The notes under the pieces are model-generated. The model did no database searches. It saw only the letters and a program-made list of their open reading frames with translations, and was not told the origin of the DNA. A program made the translations under genes and the position numbers. A DNA stretch of 64,000 nt from Numida meleagris. Taxonomy: Eukaryota; Chordata; Aves; Galliformes; Numididae. Below, one piece after another: positions 12,018-23,729 of this stretch. Within the stretch, counting starts at the first letter, position 1. Every line of letters starts with the position of its first letter. The stretch lies in assembly GCF_002078875.1 (NCBI RefSeq), contig NC_034414.1:33444608-33508607 (forward strand). The letters are read 5' to 3'.

Positions 12018-12097
12018 TCATGGACTTATAATATTGGCTGCAGATTTTTGTAGCTCAGCAACCTCATCAATATCATAAGTAGACCCAAGTTCCAAGG
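12018..12097 (-). other. Candidate coding exon (weak)
   Basis: On the minus strand the acceptor TTTTTTCTCCTTACAG precedes 80 nt that are open in one frame, containing STYDIDEVAELQKSAANIIS, and end in TGA. The amino-acid composition looks protein-like, with acidic and hydrophobic residues alternating as in a helix. A GT lies just before the stop, so it could also be an internal exon with a poor donor. Family unknown. Confidence 0.25.
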
Positions 12098-12427
12098 CTG
12101 TAAGGAGAAAAAAATGGTTATATTCGTTAATATACATACTTTGTCCAAAAAATTAAATAATTTTATCAAGTAATGACTAAAAATGTTTGGTTGAGGTGCT
12201 GGTCCTTTTCTAAAATCCATTTTATTAAACTTGTTATTGGTTGATGTCATGATTTTTCTAGAAAAGCTAAAAAGATTGTTAAAAGGAAACTGATTAATCT
12301 TACCAGACATAATTAACTACAGTCAATCCTAATGCAGTATATTCAACGTGGTATTAGTAATATATATTTCAAAATGCTGTCTTTTTCAAAATTATAATAA
12401 AACACATGGTATACAATTATTATAGTA

Positions 12428-12945
12428 CAAGGACTGCTCCGAAAGTAATGCCTCCCTTTTATTGTATTAGCCCACTGTGTCAGAAGCAGATATTAGTGGC
12501 ACGACAGTAGAGGCTGAATCTTTCCACCAATATTCCATTACATTTTGTTGCCATGTGACAGATGGTAACAGAGGGGTAATTAACAGAGGGGTAATCTGAC
12601 AAAATGATGTTAGATATGGTGTGAAGCAAAGGTGTGGAAGTGAATTACTCCATGTAAAAATTGCACCCACTGACATTCATTGATGCTTGCTGAACATTTC
12701 TGGAGATGAAACGATGGAGGTTAGCACAGTGAGGTGGTGAGGTGGTGCATTTCAGCAGTGGTGACACTGATGTGAAAGACACATCCCATATTCAAGATGG
12801 CTATATTTACAAGTGCAGCATGCACTGCTTTTGAAAATGCAGAACTAATGACAGTGGCTGTGCTGAAAAAAATTTTTGTAGCCTAGAATTTGCTCTGTTG
12901 TTTTCGTGAAAATAAATAGTAGGCACTACTTTCAGAGCAACCTAC
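12428..12945 (+). mobile_element. Mariner (Galluhop-like), non-autonomous copy
   Basis: Complete short element. The left end 'GCTCCGAAAGTAATGCCTCC' pairs with the right end 'GGCACTACTTTCAGAGCAAC' as terminal inverted repeats, and the left edge is preceded by TA as expected for mariner. At about 518 bp it is far shorter than an autonomous mariner (about 1.3 kb). The interior keeps a decayed start of the transposase, including the region that reads as a helix-turn-helix in the sister copy at 42500-43814. A small local duplication ('ACAGAGGGGTAAT' twice, near 12568-12596) marks this copy. Confidence 0.9.
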
Positions 12946-15900
12946 ATATTATGAAATTACCGTTCTTATAACAATCAAGTTAAGACAATCACAGTCTACT
13001 TATAAAATCTGTTTCAGGCCTAATAAATATTTCTAGTGTTTTGACAGAAGGCCTAGAAACCACTGAAATCATTTATGAAGGCCATCTTTACACAAATGGC
13101 TGATTCAAATGTAAGTCTATATTGGGTGCACATAAACTAGAGTGTATTTTCACATCTACCATTAAACTCTGCAGAAATCAGTGGCTTTGGCCTGGATTTT
13201 CTCCCAGCTCCACTGAACTCACAGCAATTCTACATTAAGATATAAAGCCTTGAAATAAAATATTTGAGAAAGAAATACTTTCTTTCTTGATTTTCCTTTC
13301 CTATGAATCATACTTATCTATCATGTTTCTGTTATCTGAACTGAAAATCTCCCAGATTTTGTGTTGATTCACATCCTTTTCATGCCACTAAATCATCCAC
13401 TTGAAAAAGAAAAGTTTAGATTTACTTGCTGGCTCACAGTGAGGCAGGGTATATCCCATTCTGCTGTGAGATGAAAATGCTATGGAAATATTTTTATTTC
13501 ATATTAGAAGAGATGTTTACTACCTATTTTAAACAGAATGACTTTTCATTTTTTTAATCTGAGATTGTAGCTACCACTAGAGCATGCAGAAACCTGACTT
13601 TCATGGAATGTTTAATGATTCAGGAATTTATGTCATTAAAATTTTCATTAATAAAGAAGTGGTCAATGAAGAAACACGAAAAAGGCAGTCAGTACAAGGA
13701 ATAAGTTGCACATAAAATGCCCTCCATACATACACATAAGTTGCACATAAAATGGCTGCCTTTCTATACTCAGTTCAGAGCCATTGGTAGTGTAAAATTT
13801 CAAAGATATTACAGTCATGCACCTGCTACAGTCATGCCTAATAAAATTGCTCTCTGCTTACAACAACTTCAGATCTAATCTAATCATCTCCACAGTAACT
13901 CTTCAAAACTCCTATAGCATTCATCTCCTAAAGGATAAAATACATTTTATTGTGCTTTTTTTCTGATTAAGATGGTAGATTTTCCACTACCTTCAGGGCT
14001 GCTATAAATTCTGCCTTACAAATGAGAGAAAAAAATAGGAAAGGTGTAGCTTGAATATCTTCTTCTTCTAAACAGACGAAAACCACCACTAAAAAAAAAG
14101 TTTACTACTACTAGGATACCATTTTAGACCCAAATGCACATCTCAGCTGGCAGCAAAACTTTCTTGTTCTCTTCAAGTAACCTCACAGATAATATCAGTG
14201 TTAACATGAACAATTTCTACTAAGCTTACTCTCTTTGTCAACACCATGGAACCGCTTTTATTTATTTTTAATAGCTGAATATACGTTCCTATGATTTATG
14301 CTATATCTCTAGTGAGAGTTCAAGAACATCTGTTGACCTGATAAGCTTTCCATGCCGCTCATCAATCACTAAGGATGAAAGAAAAACAAAAAACAATGGT
14401 TTCTAAATTCAGTAGCCCTATCATCATTTAAGTCTCTTCACTGTAATCAACTCCATACACATTAAAGCTTTAAAGCAGCATTTTCTTACTAAAAGTGAGA
14501 CAATATTCCTCATACACACAAAGAGACTGCATGATTATTCAGAATTTTTATGGCAGAGGATTTTTTCTTCTGTGAAGGAGTTAAAACCTGGGGGTCTCTG
14601 AATACTAGTGATATTCCTGCCAGTAGAGTTAAAACAAACAAACAAACAACAAGCCCTAACTTTAGGGAGCATTCAGTTACTTCGTATTATCAGAGAACAG
14701 AATTCAGTAAGAATAAATGGATAAGTCTTTATGGAAAATAGAAACGGAAAAGAAAATACTCAAAAAAGAGTTCAGTAAAATATCTCAGAAAACAAACAGT
14801 TCTAGTTCACATCAGAAAGTCGCTATATTGCTTACGAGGTTCAAAAACTTTCATGAAATTTAATATTCTTTCATTGCTTACAATAAAAATGTTTGTGATG
14901 CTGATACATGAATTTTACCAAATTACAATTTGAAAACTTGTCATAACTTTACTCATGCTGAGATTTTCAATCCTCCAGTGATCACCAGGCCTATATACAA
15001 CTGCCTCTTTGACTACCTAGCTTCTGCCATGAACATGTATTTATCTTCACAGTACATATATCAGAGAAGTATTAACGTTACATTTTAATAGAAGGCTAAC
15101 ACAGAGAGAAGTTGTTCATAGAGAACTGAACCTTTTTGTCATATGCCAGTGTTATAGCACAAAAAAAAAAAATCATTCTCCACACTCAGCTATTAATAGT
15201 TAGAATAACAGCTCTCCAGTAATTCATAAATTACACTGATATTGTGGAGTTGTTTAATCTTTTTCTTCCATGAGTTATATTACTTTCAGCTGTTCACATA
15301 TAGCTATACACTAGAGCCTTCAATTTGCATTGGCCTTTGAGGATCAAAAACAGTGCTGCAATATTGGTCATTTTTTCTTTATTGCTGCCTAAACATTTAT
15401 AATTTTATTTTAAACTGAAATGTTGAGTATGCATTTCAGTCAACACACATGTACATTTCAACATGAATTCATGTAACCATTACGTACAGAGGTGGACTGT
15501 GCTTTCAGCGCTACTACTAATACATTGTATTGGGTGTAAAAGGCAAGAGTTAAGTGGGGGAGCTGCAAGTCTGGCTTCTGCAGCAGGAGGTCAGAGTTCA
15601 ATCATATCTAGTGTGAGATTTCCCTGTTTTTACTTTGACCTACAAGTTGTCTCACTACTTTCTTTGCCATTCTTCTGGGCAGTGAGTAATTGGCTGTGGG
15701 GATACTTGGCTGCTCATCAGGGCCAACTCGCCACATGTGTAGAAGCAGAAGTCTTTCACAGACAGGGTTAACCAGGACGCTCTTTTTGCACTAATACCTA
15801 AGTAGCCAGTCTTTAATCAGTATTGTTTCTGTGTGAATGCAGTATGCTTTTACATGTATTTTTCAGAAATATAAAAAAGGTTTTAATGGAACTACACTGC

Positions 15901-17718
15901 AACTTGCAGATTAATTTCCTGCACATTGCTATACAAAATAAGAAGCTGTAGCATAAACAAAACATTAGACCTAAAATACATTTTACTATATATTAGTTTG
16001 TTAAAGCTAGTAATGTTTTTAAGGTGACATCTCCCAGGATTATTTGCCCTCCAAATTTCTCTATACCTTTCCTTCCTTATACCAAATGCCGTACAACATC
16101 CCTGAAATCAGTTCAGTCATTCAGCATATCCTTTATTCCTTTCAATGAGCTTCCTAATTACGGGCGATAGACAGCAGAGTGAACACATAGCAGATGAGTG
16201 AAGATAATAAAATCTTAAACTTTCTTCCAGGTCTGTGTAGCATCATTTTTGCTGATACCTTGCAAAGTCTGACCTTATAAACTGACAGGATGTTCACCAC
16301 CGGTGCTTTTTAAAAGACAGCTATCTCATCTCAGAAAAATGAAAGTGAGACATCCAAGATCAACTAGTTTCTGAATCAAACTGTCATTTTTGCTCTGTTA
16401 GTGTCTGTTAATAAGTCTGGACAAGCAGTTATTCTTTAGGCTAGCTCATACAACCTTGAATTATTAAGGAAGTCCTTGAGAGTTTATGCAACTACAATTC
16501 ATGTATGTATGTGAGTTGTACAGAATCTTGGCAGCTACCTCTGTAAACAAACATTTAATTTACAATCCATGCAGTTATTTCAACTTTGTAAAGTTGTTAA
16601 TGTAACTATGATTTATTATAATCCATGTTTAGTTCCACTTCTATTTATGGGGAATTCTCTATGGTTTATAAAATGCCAGCACTCACGTATGGATTGTTCA
16701 TGATTCAGGCTGATTTATTAAGTGGATTTAAAAAAAAGTGCATCAATATGCATTTCTGTTTTATGACTGAGACCAAGGAACTCACTGCATCTCTGCAAAC
16801 AGAAAGTAGATCCCATATTAATGATGGGATGGGGCCAAATCAAAAACCATTTCTGAGCACCAGAAGTACTATATATTGCAATATACATTTGCATAATTTA
16901 CAATAGTCTTAACCAATCAGATAAATAGTGAAATAAATGAAGAATACAGTGTTTTAAGGGAAGTATCTTAGATCAGAAACTAGTGTCTGAACCACCTAGA
17001 TAATTATAGAGAGTGAATACTATATTGCACTTTGTTTCAAGTATTTTTTTCTTTCCAGATTTTAGTGTCCTTCCTTTATTTTTTTTTTCCCCCATGGAAA
17101 GATAATGTTTTAATAATTTAATGTAATTTCAGCACTGGTTTGCCCTGACTAATATGGTAGGCAATGTGTTCCTAAATGTTTTTTGCCAGGTGGCAGTAAG
17201 GTTCTGAAGCCACCATGTGTAAGCATACAAACACATGAAAATGGATTTTCACATGTATCTACAGAACTTCCATCTAAAGAGAATCAAAATGCATATTATC
17301 TGCAAGGATAGGAGTTCATTATACTATGCTTTTCTCAAGAAAATACTAACAAATAAACAAAACCACCCCAAGGGTCTAGGTTATCTTTATTACTCCAATT
17401 GATATTACTGAGAAATCCAGGTTTTATCCATGGCTTTACAGAAGAAAAAAGTTTAAAAATGTATGTATAAATAAAGTGTTGTGTAATAAAGTATAGTGCT
17501 TAATAATCAACACTAAACAGCAAACACTAAATTAGACTTCGCTGCTACATTTTCTATATCTTTTAATGCTGACTGAACTTCTTTCCTATTTAGCCTATTT
17601 TATTTGTTTGTTTCCTTAGTGCATTATTTCGATTCACGAATGTAGAATTATTTTACAAATATTCAGAGTCTTATAAATTCTGTGGCTTCATAACACTAAT
17701 CAATGCTATAAAACATAC

Positions 17719-17776
17719 CTGATACTAAGCAGGATTTAAATTGAAGAGAAGCAAATGTGGTAACACTTCTCAAGCC
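17719..17776 (-). other. Candidate exon, splice signals only
   Basis: On the minus strand 'TTTATTAAACTTCTAG' precedes a 58-nt stretch that ends TATCAG|GTATGT, a good donor. One frame is open, but it does not keep the frame of the candidate exon at 18320-18399, so the two are unlikely to be coding neighbours unless another acceptor is used. Confidence 0.15.
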
Positions 17777-18319
17777 CTAGAAGTTTAATAAAGAAGATGA
17801 GGATATCCAAATAAAGGTTATTCAGAAAATATGGCATCCACAGTAAGTCCTGCAGTTTTGTAACAGTGTTACAAATAGCTTGCTTGGAACTTTTGTGGGG
17901 GAAACTGTGCCAAAATTTTGAGCTTTTGTCTCTAAAACATAAACCACAACAATGTGTAACACACTCCTATTCTGAATTCTACTGCAACTGCCAATGCGTT
18001 AGTAGAACTCAGTCCCTACACCAATGTATGTTATGCACTCAAATCTTTCATAACAGGAGAGGACATAGCAAAATGAAGTTTGGGAAAAATAAAATCGGAC
18101 TGCATTATATTTCTCATGGAAATTTGTACACTTTAAGTCAGGCATCAGGTCAGTGTCCTTTTGGATGAATTAAAATACAAGGTACACTTGACTCATGGAG
18201 AAAGCAACCTATGGATTTTTGACAATTTTTCACTGATACTGATTAAAGAAAGAGAAAATTCTTTGGAAAGCTGCATTCAGAGTTATTTCAAGTAATGAGA
18301 ACAAGTTGGAAATACTTAC

Positions 18320-18399
18320 AAATTTATTGGAACATCCTTTTTTGACATTTTAAAATCCATGACCTTTAGATGAATTATTTCTGCAATTGGATAAACAAA
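18320..18399 (-). other. Candidate 80-nt coding exon
   Basis: The minus strand shows the acceptor TTTTTTTCTTTTAG and the donor GTAAGTAT, both close to consensus. Between them 80 nt are open in only one frame, with stretches VYPIAEIIHLKVMDFK and MSKKDVPINL. The start phase is 0, which fits the end phase of frame 2 of the candidate exon at 45564-45630. I do not recognise the peptide. A spliced non-coding RNA or chance is possible. Confidence 0.3.
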
Positions 18400-20357
18400 C
18401 TAAAAGAAAAAAAGTAAAAAGATGCCAAAATACATATCTTGTCTTAGAAAGACTAAATCCTTTTGGCTTCTTTGTGATCAAAAAGGTAAATTTCTCAGAC
18501 TAATTCAGGTGATTTTTATTCCAGCCTGATCCCTGGAAAGGCATTTGATTGGACAAACTTGTGCTACAGCTGCAACCAATTATGGAGTTACTTAAGGGGT
18601 TACTTTCAGGGGCCTGAATGAGCTGACATTGTTGTGTTACACAGCATTCTTTGAAACCTGTTGATAGTTAAATTACTGCACAACTTTGTTTTGCATTTTT
18701 CTTTGTGAAGGCAAATAATTTTTGAATTCATTACTTAAAAAAATTCATTACTATTCTAGTTATTCTGTGAACATTCACAGAAACAGTCAAATAGCATATT
18801 TGGGAAATATGCATATAATAAATACATAGCACAAACTCTTCCTCATGCCAGGTAAAATGAGATCCAGACTACCCTAAAAGGCCACAACTATTAGAAATTT
18901 AGCACTCAAACTTACATTGTTTAAATACTATGCAGTAGAAAGTTTTATGATAGTACCTAGTAAAGAGATACATGGATTCTATGTACTACAGTGTCAGATA
19001 AAAGCACAACAGCTTTGGTAAATTAATCATTTCCAGCTGTCAGGAATTAACAGTTGGGTGGTTATTGCAGACTCATTAAATTCCATCTGCATCTTACTGA
19101 ATGAGGATGCTATCAGGAAAGAAGTAGACAAAAATGGATGGGTACTATGGCATTTTGACTTGCTCACCTCAGAATACCAGTCTGAATAAATTAATTCTTT
19201 TGGTGAGTTCTCTGTTCTCCGTTTTGTGTTGGTAAGCTTTTTTCTTAACTTCCTACTGTAGCGAAAAGCAGGTCAGATAAGCAAAGTGATTGTTACTGTA
19301 AGTAAACACTTGGAGAGCAAAAAATATTTCCATTATTTTTGAGTCTGCATATAAGTGTACTTTCAGTATACACTGTAAATGGTTGTCAAGGCAAGTGTCA
19401 CCATTATGAATAGCTTTAATGATCATGTCTCTCCAAAATAAATCTAGCTATTTTCTGGGCTGTCTTTCCCGACTCCTGTTTACAGGTAATGTCAGGCTGA
19501 GATAGTTAGATTATCTTAAGTGCTATGGATACTAATGATTTCCAGAGTTCACAATGTTTTAATTTTCCAGGCTTTCATTGGGCTCAAACTCCATAAGTTC
19601 CTTTTAGCGTATTCTCATCAAACTCCCTCACAGACTCTGCTTCCTTAATTCCTTTAGGTCTATTGGTACGAACCAGTAAGACTTCTACATATACCTCCGG
19701 GAAGATAAAATTCAGGTAGAGTAGCTCTCAATAAAGAGATGCATGTGAATGAGAAAAAGAGAAGACCAGACTCTTATCAACTTGAGGCTGGGAATTTTCT
19801 CCTGTATTAGTGAAGTAAAGGGACTATCCTAAGACTCTTGCTTGATATCAGTACCGCTGAAAGTATCTGGAATTTCTCTGTCTAGTACTGCTTCCCATTT
19901 TACAATCTTCAAGTGCAAAAGTATATAAGTTGCATTTTCAAGGCTAGGGTGTTAGTCTTGCTTTGGTGAACATTGGTGCATGAATGGAAATGAGCACCCT
20001 GGAAATAGTCACCATTCTGAAAGCTTTCTGCTTAGGACAACGTCTAACCCACAGCCTGTGGGCCACATGCAGCCTAGCATGGCTTGCAGTGTGGCCCACC
20101 CCCTCATCATGATTTTGAGTGGCCATGCTTCCCTGCAGAGGGCTCCCAGGCATGTACCCATTGCTCAGCAACAGCCAAACCATCAGTGCACTATTAACAC
20201 TGTATCAATTGAAACTCAGGCACCGGGAAGGCAGTGCTGTGCAGTGCTGACTCAAGTGATGGGACATGCCTGTAAGAATTTTGAAAAACTGGCAAAGTGC
20301 TCTGAACAGTGAAGAATATACAGCCATGCTTTCCATTTTGATAAAGTAATTTGAAAA

Positions 20358-21212
20358 TAGAATCAGACAATTACAGAATCCTTAAAGTTGGAAGTAACCT
20401 TAAAGGTCATCCAGTCCAACTCCCCTGCAGTAAACAGGGACATCCACAGCTAGATAGGTTGCTCAGAGCCCTATTTAGCCTGACCTTGCATGTCTCCAGG
20501 AGTGGGGCATCTACCACATCTCTGGGCAACCTGCTCCAGTGCCTCAACCATCACTGTAAATGACTTACTCCTTATATCCCACCTGAAACCATTTCCCCTT
20601 ATCACCATGGACCTTGCTAAGGAGTCTGTACCCTTTTTTTTTTGATAGCAGCCTTTCAAGTATCTAAAGAGGGGCTATCAGGCCTCCCTGGCACCTTCTG
20701 TTCTCCAGGCTGAACAGCCCCAGCTCTCTCAGCCTGTCTTTGTAGGAGAGTTGTTCCATCCATTGGATCATTTTTGTGACTCCTCTCTGGAGGCACTCCA
20801 ACAGGTCTAAGTCTCACCTGTACTGAGGACTCCACATCAGGATGCAGTACACCAGGTGAGGTCTCACCAGCACAGAGTACAGGGGCAGGATCTTCTCCCT
20901 GGACCTGCTGGTCACACATCTTTTGATGCAGCCCAGCATATAGTTGGCTTTCTGGGCTGTGAGAGCACATTTTGGGCTCACGTTCAGCATACCATCCACC
21001 AGTACCCTCAAGTCATTTTCAGCAGGCTTGTGCTCAACCCTTTCACCCCCTAGCTTGCACTGATAGTGACGGTTGCCTCAATCAAGGTGCTAGAACTTGC
21101 ATTTAGTTTTGTTGAACCTTATGAGGTTCTCCTGGGCCCACTGCCTAGCCTGCCTAGGTCTCTCCAGATGGAATCCCATCCCTCAGGCGTGTTGACAACA
21201 TCCAACAGCTCA
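20358..21212 (-). mobile_element. CR1 LINE fragment nested in hAT
   Basis: The minus strand carries the CR1 3' end ('GGACTGGATGACCTTTAAGG', complement near 20395-20415) and, upstream, the C-terminal part of ORF2: ILPLYSVLVRPHLVYCI and QRAKLESVCVQK-like segments appear in broken frames over 20656-21011. Frames shift several times and no reverse-transcriptase motif is left. It is 5'-truncated, as usual for CR1. It interrupts the hAT element, so it inserted later. Confidence 0.88.
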
Positions 21213-21246
21213 GGATTTCAAGACTGCGGGGGAAAAAAATCAGTTT

Positions 21247-21580
21247 GTGTTTGTGAGACCATTTTCAGTTGATAGAAATACACGATCTGCAAAATTTGAA
21301 AGAGAATGTATAGTGTTGCAATCAAATATTCAACTAAAAAATCTGATTACATCTCTTTACTGGACTTTCATAATCCTCATCTTAGCAGAGAAAAATATCC
21401 TTCACTTCACAATCACACCATACTCATGTCATCACATTTGGCAGTACACACATTTTGAGCAATTATTATTAAAGTTGAAGTACAAGAAGAGTAAAATTTC
21501 ATCAAAAATCTCCTACGAACAGCTTGAGACCTTGCTAGGAATTGCAATGACTGCCATCAAACCAGAATGGTGTGTTAGTT
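21247..21580 (+). pseudogene. hAT transposase C-terminal (hATC) remnant
   Basis: The open frame starting at 21247 retains the C-terminal dimerisation region of a Charlie-type hAT transposase. Diagnostic pieces are PFSVDRNT near residue 5, KFEREC…LQSN near 16-27, KYKKSKISSKISYEQLE near 78-94 and IAMTAIKP near 99-106, matching the family pattern 'MKYKKSKISSKISDEHLE…IATTAIKPDIDALV'. In active enzymes this segment lies next to the last catalytic residue. Here the N-terminal zinc finger and the catalytic core are absent, the tail after about residue 108 no longer matches, and a CR1 sits just upstream. The piece cannot work as a transposase. Domestication is unlikely because no upstream coding sequence remains. 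Confidence 0.75.
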
Positions 21581-21682
21581 TCACAAAAACAAGGTCAAAT
21601 ATCCTACTAGTTTTACGTATTCTTTCCTCTCTCTTTTATTTTATCAATGTTTTAAGAAAAATATTTACAATTAAAATGTTTT

Positions 21683-22229
21683 GTTACTCACATGATAACA
21701 TGTAATGCCACCTGTTTTATTATTTTGGCCCATAATATCAGAGATGGATATTGGTGGTAGAGCAGTAGAGGCTGAATCTTCCTGCGAATATTATGTTACA
21801 TTTCTTTGCTGTGTGACAGATGGCAACAGAGGCAGTCTGACAAAATTGCATCTGACAGTTAAGTACAGGTGAAGCAAAGGTGTGTCACTGAATTCCTCCA
21901 TGCAGAAAAAAATGCACTCATTGATGTTCAATGATGCTTGCTGTACATTTACGGAGACCAAACAGTGAACGTGAGCACAGTGAGGTGGTGGATGGTGTGT
22001 TTCAGCAGTGGTGACCATGGGTGTCCTTCACTGGTGCCAATTGTTATGAGCATGGCACACAGGCTCTTATTCGTCATGGGTAAAAATGCATAGCTATAGT
22101 AGTGACTATGTTGAGAAATAGTGTTTTGTATCTGAGAATTTGCTCCATCAAATAGTGTTATTGTGCTCTTCTGATCTGTTGTTGTTGCCATGGAAATAAA
22201 TAGGTAGCATTACTTTTGGACCAACCTAA
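21683..22229 (+). mobile_element. Mariner (Galluhop-like) nested in hAT
   Basis: It aligns along its length with the 12.4-kb copy: 'TTTTATTATTTTGGCCCA', 'GTGTGACAGATGGCAACAGA', 'GAGCACAGTGAGGTGGTGGA', and the right end 'AATAAATAGGTAGCATTACT'. The left terminal repeat is diverged. It lies between the hAT transposase remnant and the hAT right end, so it inserted into the hAT. Confidence 0.85.
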
Positions 22230-22300
22230 GCATACGGAGCCCACTTAAATTTCTTTTCACGAAATGCAGTCCAGACAAGCCGAAAGGTTGGACATCCATG

Positions 22301-23426
22301 GCTTGGGAGGTGAAGCAGCATGGACGTTCACGCATACACAAAAATACTTTTTTAAGTGAAAAATAAACCAAAGACTAAATGAGAAACAATTCATTCAAAA
22401 TAATAGTGGTAATCTCTCTTGCAATGTTGTCTTATAACTTTTTTCCATGAAGTCTAGCTGCACTTGGTGCCTATAAAATAGACTTTAAGGGATGAATACA
22501 CAAACCTAATGAATTTATTGGTGGCAGCAAGTCTAACAATAAGACTATTTCAGAGAATTTGGTATTGTAGATTAAGTCAAATGAATTTTTGACTTACTCA
22601 TATATGTTAACGTTCTGCGCCTTACAAACTTGTCAGTCTTTAATAGACTGTAACATCCTGTATTTCTCTTTCCTTCTTAAAAGGTCATTTTCCTTATTCT
22701 CTCAGGGGTATGAAGTTGAAACAAAAAAAAATAAAAGAATTATTTCTTTGCAAAGAAAAATAAACAACAGCCTGTCAGGATTTCTAGAAGAATCACCAAA
22801 ATTTCCTGGTCTTAATCAAATTCCATATGATTGCGTCTCTCAGTGACCCAGTAGCCACAGCTCTGCTGGCTTAGGGCATTAAAATTCTCAATGATATTCA
22901 CATTTTGTCAGATTTCTCTTTGATCAGTATTTAAACTTCATAAAGACACTGAAAGCATCCACAATGACAATAAGGAGATGTTGGATGCTGACTCATTTTC
23001 ACAAGGATGACGATAGTGTAACATAGAATCTTTTTTCAGCAAATATTTACTAATTTGTTATTTAAGAAACATTCAGTTAAGGAAGGACATAAAAAAGGAC
23101 CTAACAAAAGTTAATGTACCCGTGTGGATACTAGTGTTCTTTCAGGTATACTAATCTTGGTGATTTCTGTGTTTCCAGACAACGTTTGAAGTGTTCGGTT
23201 TACAAGATTTCTATAGTTCTTCTGAGAGAAAATTAAATACAATCATAAGATCTTTTCCACCCATGATTACATTATATAAGGTAAAAAGAAAAATTCCAGT
23301 AGAGTATACAGTACATAAAGCAGAGAAAGTCTGAAGCCCTTTGGTTTGCCAATTAGAGCTGGCAAAACAATAGTTACAAGAGCAATAATTCCACAGATCT
23401 TTCCCAATTCACTTTTCAGAAAGAAA
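22301..23426. other. Unassigned AT-rich sequence
   Basis: Begins with the hAT target duplication (22301-22308). Nothing else recognisable. Confidence 0.5.
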
Positions 23427-23729
23427 GGATGTTTACTTGAGTAGACAATGATAGGACAAGGGCGAATGGTTTTAAGGTCAAGGAGGGAAGGTTTAGATTG
23501 GATGTCAGGCAGAAGTTCTTCACAGGGAGAGTGCTGAGGTGCTGGCACAGGCTGCCCAGAGAGGTTATGAATGCTCTGTCTCTGGAGGTGTTAATGACCA
23601 GGTTGGATATGGCCCTGGGCAATCTGGTCTAGAACCAGCTCTGGAGGTTTGTGGCCCCTGCCTGTGGCAGGGGGGTTGGACCTTGATGATCCTTGTGGCC
23701 TTTTCCAACCCAAGCCATTCTATGATTGT
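23427..23729 (+). mobile_element. CR1 LINE 3' fragment
   Basis: Strongly 5'-truncated CR1 with a well preserved 3' end: 'GGAGGTTTGTGGCCCCTGCC', 'GGACCTTGATGATCCTTGTG' and 'CCCAAGCCATTCTATGATT'. It is very similar to 50508-50809, so both come from the same relatively young subfamily. Confidence 0.95.

Larger units (their letters stand above)
6386..12427. other. Unassigned AT-rich region
   Basis: About 6 kb without a recognisable gene. It contains a 158-codon minus-strand open frame (7891-8367) that looks unrelated to any family, two candidate minus exons (8623-8661, 12018-12097), a G-run (8771-8792), a fold-back (9374-9430) and a short CR1 remnant (10635-10735). Confidence 0.5.
12946..20037. 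other. Unassigned AT-rich region
   Basis: Seven kilobases of mostly unique DNA. It contains a GC-richer stretch with a 102-codon plus-strand frame at 15463-15771 that I cannot assign, and candidate minus-strand exons at 17719-17776 and 18320-18399. No clear transposon was recognised. Confidence 0.5.
20038..22300 (+). mobile_element. hAT element, internally deleted, with two nested insertions
   Basis: The left end (CAACGTCTAACCC…CAGCCTGTGGGCCACATGC) and the right end (…GACAAGCCGAAAGGTTGGAC, ending ATCCATG) are the diverged inverted ends typical of Charlie-type hAT elements. Imperfect 8-bp duplications flank it: GCTTAGGA (20030-20037) and GCTTGGGA (22301-22308), 7 of 8 identical; 8 bp is the hAT signature. 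Removing the nested CR1 (about 20358-21212) and mariner (about 21683-22229) leaves under 900 bp of hAT, holding only the C-terminal end of the transposase. It is therefore a non-autonomous deletion derivative. Confidence 0.8.

Noticed and set aside
15463..15771. 102-codon plus-strand frame in GC-richer DNA
   Set aside because: Hydrophobic patches but no family match; it could be part of an old repeat. Not enough to call a gene.
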